Assembly: GCF_030010375.1 (NCBI RefSeq)
Contig: NZ_JASCRY010000003.1
Span: 1 to 64,000, forward strand
From: Flavobacterium yafengii
Lineage (GTDB): Bacteria > Bacteroidota > Bacteroidia > Flavobacteriales > Flavobacteriaceae
Length of the DNA stretch: 64,000 nt
Direction of reading: 5' to 3'
Part shown: positions 10,051-18,634 of the stretch, piece by piece
Position numbering within the stretch: position 1 is the stretch's first letter
Layout of the letters: every line of letters begins with the position of its first letter
The notes under the pieces: generated by a model
Databases searched by the model: none
The model's input: the letters and a program-made list of their open reading frames with translations, nothing else
Told to the model about the DNA's origin: nothing
Program-made: the position numbers and the translations under genes

Positions 10051-10374
10051 AGCTCGTTTTAGGTATCCTATTTTGTTAGTATTTCCGTAGCTCCTTGCTT
10101 TAGAATATTAAATTTTATGGTCTTTTATTTTCTCTTTCTGAATTTAATATTTTAATTAAAATGGATGGCTATTTGTTTTTATGCAAAACATGCCACTTTG
10201 GGCTGACGAGCGATTATTTGTATGATCCTTTTTACAATCAGGAGTGTTTTTTGCGCATTAATTTTTGATTTTGATTTTGGTAAACATATGTTAAAAAATA
10301 TGAGTTCAGTCGAATAAAAAAAACAATCTGTTTAAAAGAGTCTTATGTCAGATTAAGTGCGTGTTTTGCTCTTC

Positions 10375-10410
10375 GTGAAATTACGAAAAATTAATTAATT
10401 TCACTTTTTT
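10375..10410 (+). terminator. Orphan terminator-like hairpin
   Basis: GTGAAATTA (10375-10383) and TAATTTCAC (10396-10404) form a 9-bp perfect stem followed by TTTTTT on the plus strand. No intact plus-strand gene precedes it. It may be left over from the decayed region or may terminate a short unannotated transcript. The rest of 10051-10527 shows nothing recognisable. Confidence 0.4.
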
Positions 10411-10527
10411 ATTAAAAAAAAATTAGTGTTATTTATTTAAAATAATTTAAAAAATAATTTTGCTTTATGAGTTTGAAAAATAGGTGCTAAGTATTAGTAA
10501 TTTCAATTATCTATATCTAATTTAAAG

Positions 10528-10653
10528 ATGAGAATAAAAGTTGGTTCAACTTCTATGTTCTCCACATCAAATCTAAACGATGGGATTTTCATTGTTAAAC
10601 TAGTTACAATTAACGAAACAGAAATAGGAACAAAAATCATCGTTAAAAACTAG
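10528..10653 (+). pseudogene. Relic of a type IX secretion sorting tail
   Basis: This 41-codon frame ends in LNDGIFIVKLVTINE...GTKIIVKN-stop. That is the usual shape of the very C-terminus of T9SS cargo (G-I-Y/F-I-V-K-L/V ... K-I/V-I-V-K). Nothing upstream continues as an open frame, so this is best read as the stump of a lost secreted protein gene. Confidence 0.6.
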
Positions 10654-10925
10654 CTCTCTAATCTATTGCATACTAAAGAGCAAGCTAGAAAGGTGTTAAT
10701 ATTATCTTCAATAATTTAATTAAAAGGATGGTTAAATCCGATAATATTTTACATAAAGAATTAGTATATGGTTAAATAATGTCCTCCAAAAAATTTATAT
10801 TAAATTCGACATTACTAATTTCTTTAAATCATCTAAAAATACCGAAAGTAGTTTTAAATAAAAAATGGAGATCGTTAATTTGAACTGGAAATTGGTAGTC
10901 AATTCGACCTGTTTTTAGACTTATT

Positions 10926-11101
10926 GAAGGACATACAGACTATAATGGTTCTGATGCTTACAGTTAGATCTGTCATAAAGAAGAACCGACTAGTGGTAAA
11001 GGAATCACCGAAGCTAAATTGAAGCTATACGATTTAGCAAAAAGAAACCAATAGTGAGTAATAAGACTGTTTTGGATTGTGCAAAAAATAGAAGAGTCTA
11101 A
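10926..11101 (+). pseudogene. Relic of an OmpA-family C-terminal domain
   Basis: Fragments of the peptidoglycan-binding OmpA/MotB domain appear in three different frames. EGHTDYNGSDAYS (from 10926) matches the GHTDNxGSDAYN core. SGKGITEAKLKLYDLAKRN (from 10993) matches the SKGI..SRL.. stretch. SNKTVLDCAKNRRV-stop (11057-11101) matches NKTxxGRAKNRRVE. Several frameshifts separate them, so the gene is dead. Confidence 0.75.
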
Positions 11102-11119
11102 TTGAAAACATCGTATTAA

Positions 11120-11527
11120 GGAGATATATCAATTGGTTTAATATTAGTTTGGAAGAATAATCCCGTTATCCTCCAAGATTCTAGTTATACGTGGGAATTT
11201 ACACAAATTGGAAACTATGGATCGCCACTTCGGACCGAAGAAGGCTGGTTGGTTATTACTCATGGTGTAGGTGCCACGAGACGATATTGTATAGGTGCTT
11301 CACTGTTTGATCTTGATAATCCTTCAAAGGAAATTGGAAGACCTTAAGAGCCCTTTCCCTCCCCTCTGGAAGATGAACGTAAAGGTTATGTACCTAACGT
11401 AGTATATTCATGCGGTTCGATTATTCACAACGACAGCCTCATATTGCCTTATGCCGTATCAGACTATTCATCTACTTATGATGTAGTTGATTTGGTAGAA
11501 TTAATCGAGGCTTTGAAGAAAAGTTAA
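11120..11527 (+). pseudogene. Relic of a GH130 mannoside phosphorylase
   Basis: The frame reads WEFTQIGNYGSPLRTEEGW, LVITHGVGATRRYCIGASLF and, after an in-frame stop at 11345-11347, YVPNVVYSCGSIIHND and LPYAVSDYSSTYDVVDL. These match the C-terminal third of GH130 enzymes (4-O-beta-D-mannosyl-D-glucose phosphorylase type), including the GSP-xx-T-x-EGWL and GYVPNVVYxCG blocks. The catalytic N-terminal part is absent, and no glycan genes remain nearby. This is a truncated, stopped remnant. Confidence 0.85.
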
Positions 11528-11688
11528 TGATGACTTAATGCATTAATGTCTTTACTGATTTCATTGACGAGAGTTAAAATTATTCTAACAATTGTTATAA
11601 AAAAACTTGCGCGACTTAAATCGCTTATTACTAGTAAATAGAGCTATTTAGAGATTTTACATTATAATACCCCATTTTTAGAACCAAA

Positions 11689-11720
11689 AAACCTCTAAAA
11701 TCAAATGACTTTGGAGGTTT
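11689..11720 (-). terminator. Terminator after the cat-ben-pca-tetR cluster
   Basis: AAACCTC (11689-11695) pairs with GAGGTTT (11714-11720), with an extra AAA/TTT pairing inside. On the minus strand the stem is followed by a T-rich run. It lies about 65 bp past the tetR stop codon and would end the long operon. The remaining 11528-11785 holds no gene. Confidence 0.6.
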
Positions 11721-11785
11721 ATAATTTTTGGTCGGCGATGAAAGGTTCGCATTTTGCACCAAGTAGTTTTCTCTTTTTCAATCCT

Positions 11786-12325
11786 TTAATTCACATCTTT
11801 ATATTTCTGTTGTAGTAATTTTGTCAAGGCACTTTCGGTTTTGGAATCCAATTGTTGCGAGGCAAAATGTTTCCACATTCCATCGATATAAATCAGTAAC
11901 AATTCAGCTTCCAAAGTTGGATTTTCATAATTCAATTTTGAAAAAGCTACTGTTAGTTTTTCATAACAAGGCTTCATAAAAATGTCGTGGTATCTTTGAG
12001 AAAGAGAATTTAACGCAATGATTTTATGTTGCATTTTCCAAAAATCGGGATGCGAATCTACTAAAATTTGGGGAACCTCAACGATTTTTAAAATATATTG
12101 CAATCCGCTTTCGTCATTCAAATAATTGGAAATTATTTTTGCTGCCCCTTGATAACCATGTTTGATAATCTCCTCCAATAATTTTTCTTTCGTACCAAAA
12201 TGTCTAAAAATCAATGCTTCTGAAGTTTCCGCCTCAGAAGCAATCGATTTTGTAGAAGTGGCTCGCTCTCCATTTTCTGTAAACAGTTTGAGAGCAGCGT
12301 CAAGTATATCCTTTTTTTTGCTCAT
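11786..12325 (-). CDS. TetR-family transcriptional regulator
   Basis: 179 residues. The N-terminal TetR helix-turn-helix (about 5-52) reads ILDAALKLFTENGERATSTKSIASEAETSEALIFRHFGTKEKLL, the family signature. The C-terminal helical ligand/dimer domain is not diagnostic. It is the last gene of the aromatic cluster, 35 bp after pcaF, so it is probably co-transcribed and controls the pathway or the CoA-ester stage; TetR regulators of phenylacetate and fatty-acid pathways often bind acyl-CoAs. Two palindromes in the catB leader (22588-22619) are plausible operators for it. That link is inference. Confidence 0.85.
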   Translation of the reverse strand: MSKKKDILDAALKLFTENGERATSTKSIASEAETSEALIFRHFGTKEKLLEEIIKHGYQGAAKIISNYLNDESGLQYILKIVEVPQILVDSHPDFWKMQHKIIALNSLSQRYHDIFMKPCYEKLTVAFSKLNYENPTLEAELLLIYIDGMWKHFASQQLDSKTESALTKLLQQKYKDVN

Positions 12326-12360
12326 CTGGAAATTAATTAAAGTGCGAGCATTTTTATAAT

Positions 12361-13569
12361 TTAAACTCTTTCAATGATTACGGCATACCCTTGCCCAACA
12401 CCAATACACATGGTTGCCAAAGCATATCGTTTTTCTAAACGTTGCAAGGATAAAGCAGCGCTGTATATAATTCTGGTTCCTGACATTCCCAGTGGATGTC
12501 CCAAGGCAATTGCTCCTCCATTTACGTTAACTCTGGCGTCATTGTCTTGAAGACCTAAAGCTCTTGTACAGGCCAAACTCTGGGCTGCGAAGGCTTCGTT
12601 CAATTCAATAATGTCGATATCATTCAATGTTAATCCGGCTTTCGCCAAAGCTTGTTGCGTTGCCGTAACGGGTCCAATTCCCATAATTCGAGGTTCAACC
12701 CCAACAACTGCCGAACTTACGATTCGGGCTAACGGTTTTAAATTGTACTTTTTTACGGCATCGCCTGATGCAATAAAAGTAGCTGCAGCACCGTCATTCA
12801 ATCCCGAAGCATTTCCTGCAGTTACCGTTCCATCTGCTTTGAAAGCCGGTTTTAATTTAGCCAATGTTTCAACTGTTGTACTGGCTCTGACGAATTCATC
12901 TTCAGAAAAAACAATTGGTTCGCCTTTTCGCTGCGGAATGCTAACAGGAATAATTTCTTGCGCCAATACTCCATTTTCTTGCGCTTTTGCCGCTTTCATT
13001 TGTGAATTATAAGCGAAAAAATCTTGGTCTTCCCGACTGATATCATACAAATCCACTAAATTTTCAGCAGTAATTCCCATAGGATCCACACCGTACATTT
13101 GTTTCATTTTTGGGTTTACAAAACGCCATCCAAAACTGGAATCCTCCATTTTAGAATCCGTTCCATAGGCTTTTGATGCTTTTGAAATCACCAATGGACC
13201 GTGAGTCATGTGTTCTACTCCACCGGCAATAAAAATATCGCCATCTCCAGCTTTAATTGCTCGTGATGCTCCAATAATTGCAGACATTCCTGAAGCACAC
13301 AATCTATTAACCGTTTCTCCGGGAACTGTAACCGGAAGTCCCGCCAGCAATGACGCCATTCGAGCCACGTTACGATTGTCTTCTCCAGCTTGATTGTGAC
13401 AGCCTAAGATGACATCATCAATCGCAGCGGGTGGAATATTTGGATTTCTATTTACTAATTCCTTAATAACAATTGCTGCTAAATCATCTGCTCTGACCCC
13501 AGAAAGTGTTCCGCCAAAACTTCCTATTGGCGTTCTGATTCCATCAATTATATACGCTTCTGTATTCAT
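12361..13569 (-). CDS. pcaF: 3-oxoadipyl-CoA thiolase
   Basis: 402 residues, the usual thiolase length. Catalytic residues are in place: nucleophile Cys91 (NRLCASGMSA), His358 (GHPLGMSG) and Cys388 (CIGVGQG). Thiolase-family subtypes are hard to separate by motif, but context fixes the likely substrate. The enzyme would cleave 3-oxoadipyl-CoA with CoA into succinyl-CoA and acetyl-CoA, the last step of the beta-ketoadipate pathway, next to the CoA-transferase and enol-lactonase genes. It starts 16 bp after the small membrane-protein gene. PaaJ of phenylacetate breakdown is the nearest alternative, but no paa genes are here. Confidence 0.92.
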   Translation of the reverse strand: MNTEAYIIDGIRTPIGSFGGTLSGVRADDLAAIVIKELVNRNPNIPPAAIDDVILGCHNQAGEDNRNVARMASLLAGLPVTVPGETVNRLCASGMSAIIGASRAIKAGDGDIFIAGGVEHMTHGPLVISKASKAYGTDSKMEDSSFGWRFVNPKMKQMYGVDPMGITAENLVDLYDISREDQDFFAYNSQMKAAKAQENGVLAQEIIPVSIPQRKGEPIVFSEDEFVRASTTVETLAKLKPAFKADGTVTAGNASGLNDGAAATFIASGDAVKKYNLKPLARIVSSAVVGVEPRIMGIGPVTATQQALAKAGLTLNDIDIIELNEAFAAQSLACTRALGLQDNDARVNVNGGAIALGHPLGMSGTRIIYSAALSLQRLEKRYALATMCIGVGQGYAVIIERV

Positions 13570-13585
13570 TTTTATTTCTTTTAAA

Positions 13586-14104
13586 TTATAATTCTTCTTG
13601 TGGAAGGTCTGCTTTTTTTCTCCAATAATTAATTACCGCCGATGTAATAATGGTAATCGATAATCCAATGAAACATCCGGTAGTCACTGATATAAAACGT
13701 TCTACCGCTCCTATCCATGACATTTGCGTCTGTTCATGAATCAATACAATGATGAGCGCTACAATTGCGGTTCGCGCCACATTCATCAAATTAAATAAAT
13801 AACAAGTGGCAATGGAAAGAACAATACCCAACAATAGCATATAGACATTTGGCGCATGAATAAAAAAACAAAATAACCCTATTCCGGAGCCAATTAGGTT
13901 CGATTTAAACCGTTCAATCGATAAACGACGCGCATCTTTTGCCTCGGGCGAAATAACCAAAATAATAGAAAGCATCGTCCAATACAGTTCATATTCGGGG
14001 AAACCCAAATACAATTGATAGCCAATTAGAAAACCAATAATGCATTTGAACCCATAAATAATTAAATCAGATCCAATACTGTATCGTATTAATTTGTTCA
14101 CCAT
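13586..14104 (-). CDS. Small FUSC/ArAE-like membrane protein
   Basis: 172 residues with about five hydrophobic segments (near 14-32, 42-55, 72-95, 97-120 and 135-160) and a charged tail. The pattern YELYWTMLSIILVISPEAKDARRLSIERFKSNLIGSGIG resembles the N-terminal membrane half of the aromatic acid exporter / FUSC family (W-x-M-S-x-x-L-V plus R-x-x-G-T/S-x-x-G). Full-size relatives also carry a cytoplasmic domain that is missing here. It lies inside the catabolic cluster between pcaIJ and pcaF, so export of, or tolerance to, aromatic acids or pathway intermediates is a reasonable guess. Family assignment is moderate. Confidence 0.65.
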   Translation of the reverse strand: MVNKLIRYSIGSDLIIYGFKCIIGFLIGYQLYLGFPEYELYWTMLSIILVISPEAKDARRLSIERFKSNLIGSGIGLFCFFIHAPNVYMLLLGIVLSIATCYLFNLMNVARTAIVALIIVLIHEQTQMSWIGAVERFISVTTGCFIGLSITIITSAVINYWRKKADLPQEEL

Positions 14105-14167
14105 TCGATTAGTATTAGATGCATTAGAATTGAAAAACTTAAAGGTAATTCTATTCTATCCTTGTTT

Positions 14168-15514
14168 TTATGCTAATTGTTCTACGAATTTTGCTTCCGT
14201 TTTTTCTCGCACTTCTTCTAAAGTTGCTCCCGGCATTAATTCTATTAAAGTCAATTTTCCATTAATATATTTGAAAACAGCCAGTTCCGTAATCACCATA
14301 TCAACAGCCCCTAAAGTAGTCAAAGGCAAAATGCAAGTGGGTACTATTTTAGAACTTCCGTCTCTATTATTATGATTCATTGTAATAATCAGCGTTTTGG
14401 CACCCGAAGCCAAATCCATTGCTCCGCCAACACCCAATAAAGGTTGACCCGGCACAGCCCAATTCGCCAGATTGGCATGCTCATCCACTTCTAAACCGCC
14501 CATTACCGCAATATCAACATGCTTTCCACGAATCATGGCAAAGGATTCAGCACTATCAAAATAACTGCTTCCCGGTACTGCCGTAACTGGTATTTTTCCC
14601 GCATTAACCGGATAATTCATTGCTCCTCCTCCATCTACAGGTTCTGGACCAACGCCTAGCATTCCGTTTTCAGTATGTAAAATAACACCGTGTTTTGGTG
14701 TAATTAAATCGGCAACTAAAGTTGGAATTCCGATTCCCAAATTGACTACATCTCCTTTTTTCAATTCCTGTAATGCGCGTTTGGCCATATTCAGACGGTC
14801 CTCGCTCACTTTTTTCCCTTTGCTCACCGATGCCGACGAACCCAAATCTTCCAAAGTAAGTGTTGCCTGAACCAAGTAATCAATGTAACATCCTGGTGTG
14901 TGAATGTAATTAGGATCTAAAGTGCCTTCCGGTACTATTTCTTCTACTTCAGCGATAACTAAATCAGCTGCTGTTGCCATAGCACGATTGAAATTTTGCT
15001 CTGTCATACGATAGATTAAATTTCCTGCCGTATCCGCTTTCCAGGCTCTGATAAAAGCTACGTTTCCACGAATTCCTTTCACAAAAACCTGTTCAAGACC
15101 ATCAATTATTTTAGTCTCTTTCCCTTCTGCAATAGGCGTTCCGGCTGCAGTTGGCGTATAAAAGCCTCCTATTCCTGCTCCTCCGGCTCTTAAGGCTTCC
15201 GCCAAAGTTCCTTGCGGTATCAATTCATATTCCACAATTCCATCCTGAGCCGCTTTCACCGCTTCGGGATTACTGGTAAAAAAAGAACCAATCATTTTTT
15301 TCAATTGTCCGTTTCGTAACAAACGTCCGCCCCCAATTCCCGCTTCGCCTACATTGTTTCCAATAAAAGTGATGTTTTTAGTTTCGGTTTTCGATAAAGC
15401 ATCCATTAAATGGACTGGATTTCCCGTCATCCCAAAACCTCCTTGCAATAAGGTATCACCATCTTTGACCATGGCTGCGGCTTGTTCGGTTGTTATTTGT
15501 GGAACTGTTTTCAT
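14168..15514 (-). CDS. pcaIJ: 3-oxoadipate CoA-transferase, fused alpha and beta subunits
   Basis: 448 residues. The first about 215 match the alpha subunit of 3-oxoacid/3-oxoadipate CoA-transferase ([26 protein letters not shown]). Residues about 235-448 match the beta subunit ([12 protein letters not shown], catalytic Glu282 in [29 protein letters not shown]). In most bacteria these are separate proteins (PcaI and PcaJ); here a linker of about 20 residues joins them, as in animal SCOT. It transfers CoA from succinyl-CoA to 3-oxoadipate. The gene starts 3 bp after pcaD. A short-chain acetoacetate substrate cannot be excluded from sequence alone, but the neighbours favour 3-oxoadipate. Confidence 0.92.
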   Translation of the reverse strand: MKTVPQITTEQAAAMVKDGDTLLQGGFGMTGNPVHLMDALSKTETKNITFIGNNVGEAGIGGGRLLRNGQLKKMIGSFFTSNPEAVKAAQDGIVEYELIPQGTLAEALRAGGAGIGGFYTPTAAGTPIAEGKETKIIDGLEQVFVKGIRGNVAFIRAWKADTAGNLIYRMTEQNFNRAMATAADLVIAEVEEIVPEGTLDPNYIHTPGCYIDYLVQATLTLEDLGSSASVSKGKKVSEDRLNMAKRALQELKKGDVVNLGIGIPTLVADLITPKHGVILHTENGMLGVGPEPVDGGGAMNYPVNAGKIPVTAVPGSSYFDSAESFAMIRGKHVDIAVMGGLEVDEHANLANWAVPGQPLLGVGGAMDLASGAKTLIITMNHNNRDGSSKIVPTCILPLTTLGAVDMVITELAVFKYINGKLTLIELMPGATLEEVREKTEAKFVEQLA

Positions 15515-15517
15515 AAT

Positions 15518-16297
15518 TTAATTTTTAATAAATTCAATAAGTAGTCTTGTAAAATCATCAGCCTTTTCAATATTTGAAATATGGGCCGTTTTTAAAGCGG
15601 CCAAAATAGAATTTGGAATTTTTTCCATTAGAAAATCACCATCTTTTACGGTTGTCACCAAATCCTCTGTACCGGAAATAATTAAGGTTGGCGCTGAAAT
15701 TTTGGAAACTTCATCTGTAAAATCAGCATCCCGAACGGCAGCACAACAAGAACTATATCCTGCTACCGGCGTTTGCACAAACTTTGCTAAAACCGAATCA
15801 ACTTCCGTTTTATTTTCGGTAAGGTATTCAGATGTAAACCAGCGTTCCTGCGTTCCTGAAACGATACTGTCCAAACCATTTTTTTGAACCGTTTCAATTC
15901 GGGTATTCCAGCCTTCTTTGTTTCCAATTTTTACGGCAGTATTACAAAGTATCAGTTTGTTCAACCGTTCCGGCGCATGAATTCCCAACCATTGTCCGGT
16001 CAATCCGCCAATAGACAATCCGCAGAAATTTACTTTTTCGATTTTTAAATGATCCAATAAATCCAAAACATCATTCCCTAGCATTTCAATAGAATATTCT
16101 CCTTCGGTAGCTTCGCTTTTTCCATGACCGCGAGTATCGTACCGCAGAATATTAAATTCTGTACCAAGCAACTCTATTTGTTTATCCCACATCGTCAAAT
16201 CAGTTCCTAGTGAATTAGAAAAAACAATAGTTTGCTCCTTCTTGAAATCATCAAACACATAATTCAATGTTGTATGCTGCATTTTTATTTTTGACAT
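15518..16297 (-). CDS. pcaD: 3-oxoadipate enol-lactonase
   Basis: 259 residues, alpha/beta-hydrolase fold. Oxyanion region FSNSLGTDLTMWD, YDTRGHGKS, nucleophile Ser95 (FCGLSIGGLTGQ), acid Asp212 (ISGTEDLVT) and His239 (TAHISNIEK) form a complete triad. The S-x-G-G-L-T/M-GQWLG block and the NSLGT start are typical of PcaD. It hydrolyses 3-oxoadipate enol-lactone, made by CatC, to 3-oxoadipate. It is packed between benD (15 bp) and pcaIJ (3 bp). Confidence 0.92.
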   Translation of the reverse strand: MSKIKMQHTTLNYVFDDFKKEQTIVFSNSLGTDLTMWDKQIELLGTEFNILRYDTRGHGKSEATEGEYSIEMLGNDVLDLLDHLKIEKVNFCGLSIGGLTGQWLGIHAPERLNKLILCNTAVKIGNKEGWNTRIETVQKNGLDSIVSGTQERWFTSEYLTENKTEVDSVLAKFVQTPVAGYSSCCAAVRDADFTDEVSKISAPTLIISGTEDLVTTVKDGDFLMEKIPNSILAALKTAHISNIEKADDFTRLLIEFIKN

Positions 16298-16312
16298 TAT
16301 TTCATTTTTATA

Positions 16313-17101
16313 TTAACCCAAATCACCGCCAGCAACGGGAATTGTTATTCCTGTGATATAAGACGCTTCATCAGATGCTAGAAAAAGTATCGCCGAAGTT
16401 TGTTCTTCAATGGTTCCGTAGCGTTTCATTAAACTCGATTCGGTGGTTTGATCAGCCACTTCTTGTCTCCATATTTTTTCCTGTTCAGAATCTGGAGTTT
16501 CATTACGCGGAATCAAGCGTTCCGGAGCTTCGGTTCCACCTGGCGCAACCGCATTCACACGAATGTTTTTTTCAGCATATTCGAAAGCCATAGCAGCCGT
16601 GAGGGCATTGACTCCTCCTTTTGCAGCAGCATAAGGAACACGATTAATTCCTCTGGTAGCAACCGAAGAAACATTCACGATTACACCTCCTTTTTGATCC
16701 AACATCACCGGAAGAACTGCACGACAGCCCCATAAAGTTGGAAAAAGGGAACGTCGAATTTCTTTTTCTATTTGATCTTCTTCATAGGTTGCAAAAGGTT
16801 TCATCCAGATTGTTCCTCCCACGTTGTTAATCAAAATATCTATTCTTCCAAACTTTGCAACAGCTTGTTCCACTACCGACTGAAAGCCTGAAAATTGTTC
16901 CAAATCAGCTATAACAGGAAGTGCTTTATTTTTTTGGTCTTCACTCAATTGTGAAGCTATTTCATTTACTATTGGAGAACGATCAATTAATACAACCGAA
17001 CCACCTTCGGCTAAAAGTTGCAATGCAACCGTTTTTCCTATTCCTTGCGCGGCACCGGTAACAAGCGCCACTTTTCCTGAAAATCTATTGGGGTGAAGCA
17101 T
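16313..17101 (-). CDS. benD: Benzoate cis-diol dehydrogenase
   Basis: 262 residues, classical short-chain dehydrogenase. Glycine-rich NAD site TGAAQGIGK (15-23), Asp40 at the end of beta-2 favouring NAD, INNVGG (91-96), Ser145/146, and the YxxxK pair Tyr157/Lys161. It would oxidise and decarboxylate 1,6-dihydroxycyclohexa-2,4-diene-1-carboxylate to catechol. It directly follows benC by 16 bp, the usual benABCD order. Confidence 0.92.
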   Translation of the reverse strand: MLHPNRFSGKVALVTGAAQGIGKTVALQLLAEGGSVVLIDRSPIVNEIASQLSEDQKNKALPVIADLEQFSGFQSVVEQAVAKFGRIDILINNVGGTIWMKPFATYEEDQIEKEIRRSLFPTLWGCRAVLPVMLDQKGGVIVNVSSVATRGINRVPYAAAKGGVNALTAAMAFEYAEKNIRVNAVAPGGTEAPERLIPRNETPDSEQEKIWRQEVADQTTESSLMKRYGTIEEQTSAILFLASDEASYITGITIPVAGGDLG

Positions 17102-17117
17102 TTTTACTGTTTAAAAA

Positions 17118-18137
17118 TTATAATTGTACATTTTCCTGACCCGTTGGAACAAATTTTTCCATGTAAAAATTAACATGTTGAATTGCCTCTTTGTCAAGCG
17201 TTGTTTTTACCGCTTCTACCATCGCATTTGGTCCACAGATATAAATATCATAGGCTTTATCGCCCAGAAGCTCTTTATTAATCCATTGGGTAACGAATCC
17301 TTTATCATGACCTTCCGCTTGTTCATCAGAGGTACAAGTGAATAGTTGCAATGGCATAATTTCACTAAACGCTTTCAAACGTTCCAATTCCACTACATTC
17401 TCCCCTGTCGTAGCTCCGTAAAACAAATGAATAGGAGTAGTATTTTTTTCTACTTTTAGCTTTTCAAGCATTGCCATAAAAGGTGCAATACCTGTACCGC
17501 CAGCAATAAAGATTAAATCACGTTGCGCCTCTCTTAAATAAAAACTTCCCAAAGGAGTTACAATGTTTAGTTCCCCGCCTACAGTTGCCTCCTCTTTTAG
17601 ATACGTACTCATCAATCCTCCAGGAACTAATTTGATTAAAAACTCCCCTTCAGCTATATCAGGTTGTGAACTGTACGAATACGATCTGGTTTGTGAAGTT
17701 CCCGGAACCTCAATATTTACATATTGTCCCGGAAGAAATTGAAAAGAACTCCCATCAGCAGCACGCAATTTTAATTGGTAGATTTCAGAAGATAATCTGT
17801 TTAATTCCTTGATTTCAGTAGCGACAGCCGTAGATTTAACTTTACAGGCAGCAGAACTGACCAAAATATCAACCACAAGGTCTGATTTTGGTCTCACTTG
17901 ACAAGCAAGCGCAAAACCTGCCGCTGCTTCTTCATCTGATAAGGCTTCTTCGATGTAGTCTCCCGCATCAAAATTTCCTGATCTCATTTTACATTTACAA
18001 GTACCACAAGCGCCATCAGCGCAATCTAACGGAATGTTTATCCCAACACGATACGCAGTTTCTGCTACCGTTTCATTGGGTAAACTATCTATAAATCGGG
18101 TTACTCCGTCCTCAAAGTTTAATGCTATTTTTGCCAT
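17118..18137 (-). CDS. benC: Benzoate 1,2-dioxygenase electron-transfer component
   Basis: The start is set at 18137 (MAKIALNFEDGVTRF), leaving a 10-bp gap after benB; a longer frame from 18167 would overlap benB. 339 residues. N-terminal plant-type [2Fe-2S] ferredoxin (DCADGACGTCKCK ... CQ), then a flavin domain (RSYSYSSQP) and an NAD domain (FIAGGTGIAPFMAML, YICGPNAMVEAVK). The C-terminus is NFYMEKFVPTGQE. It passes electrons from NADH to the BenAB oxygenase. A relic of a similar C-terminus lies at 28127-28228. Confidence 0.94.
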   Translation of the reverse strand: MAKIALNFEDGVTRFIDSLPNETVAETAYRVGINIPLDCADGACGTCKCKMRSGNFDAGDYIEEALSDEEAAAGFALACQVRPKSDLVVDILVSSAACKVKSTAVATEIKELNRLSSEIYQLKLRAADGSSFQFLPGQYVNIEVPGTSQTRSYSYSSQPDIAEGEFLIKLVPGGLMSTYLKEEATVGGELNIVTPLGSFYLREAQRDLIFIAGGTGIAPFMAMLEKLKVEKNTTPIHLFYGATTGENVVELERLKAFSEIMPLQLFTCTSDEQAEGHDKGFVTQWINKELLGDKAYDIYICGPNAMVEAVKTTLDKEAIQHVNFYMEKFVPTGQENVQL

Positions 18138-18147
18138 TACTTTTGTA

Positions 18148-18633
18148 TTAAATATGATATATGTCAAGCACTTGTCGAATGTAATCGTTCTTAAGGATGA
18201 CTTTTTTATTAGTGATTAAAAATGAATCTCCCACTTTTTTCAAAGTGTAAAAGGAAACACCAAAAAACTGATCCAATTTATTGTATCGAAAGCTTAATGT
18301 ATTCCAGTTAAAACGTATTTTAACTTCATCGTTGTTTTCTTCCAGAATTTCAAGATTGGTGCAATTATGACTTGTTCTGGTGTCCGGTAAAGTAGCGCTC
18401 GAACGTTCGGTTCTAATTCTAAAAACACGATCTTCCAAACCATTTCTGTTTGGATAATAAATCAAGGAAATTTCGGTTTCGTGATTTGTCGTTAGATTAT
18501 CCTCGTCGTCCCAAGATGGCATCCAAAACGTTACTTTTTCATCGTATAACTGAAGCCATTCATCCCATTGTTTGTCGTCTAAATGTCTCGCTTCCTGATA
18601 AACAAATGCTTGTATTTTATCGTAATTAGTCAT
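18148..18633 (-). CDS. benB: Benzoate 1,2-dioxygenase small (beta) subunit
   Basis: 161 residues, the normal size for ring-hydroxylating dioxygenase beta subunits of the NTF2-like fold. Family features include EARHLDDKQWDEWLQLYDE near the start, TFWMPSWDDE, the R-x-x-R-T-x-R stretch EDRVFRIRTERSSATLPDTRTSHN, and the C-terminal KKVILKNDYI. It has no metal site and stabilises the BenA hexamer. Only 1 bp separates it from benA. Confidence 0.94.
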   Translation of the reverse strand: MTNYDKIQAFVYQEARHLDDKQWDEWLQLYDEKVTFWMPSWDDEDNLTTNHETEISLIYYPNRNGLEDRVFRIRTERSSATLPDTRTSHNCTNLEILEENNDEVKIRFNWNTLSFRYNKLDQFFGVSFYTLKKVGDSFLITNKKVILKNDYIRQVLDIYHI

Positions 18634-18634
18634 C

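Noticed and set aside
10344..10356. 13-bp match to the flank at 6349 (TCAGATTAAGTGC)
   Set aside because: Matches of this length are expected by chance in an AT-rich 64-kb sequence, and neighbouring bases do not align.
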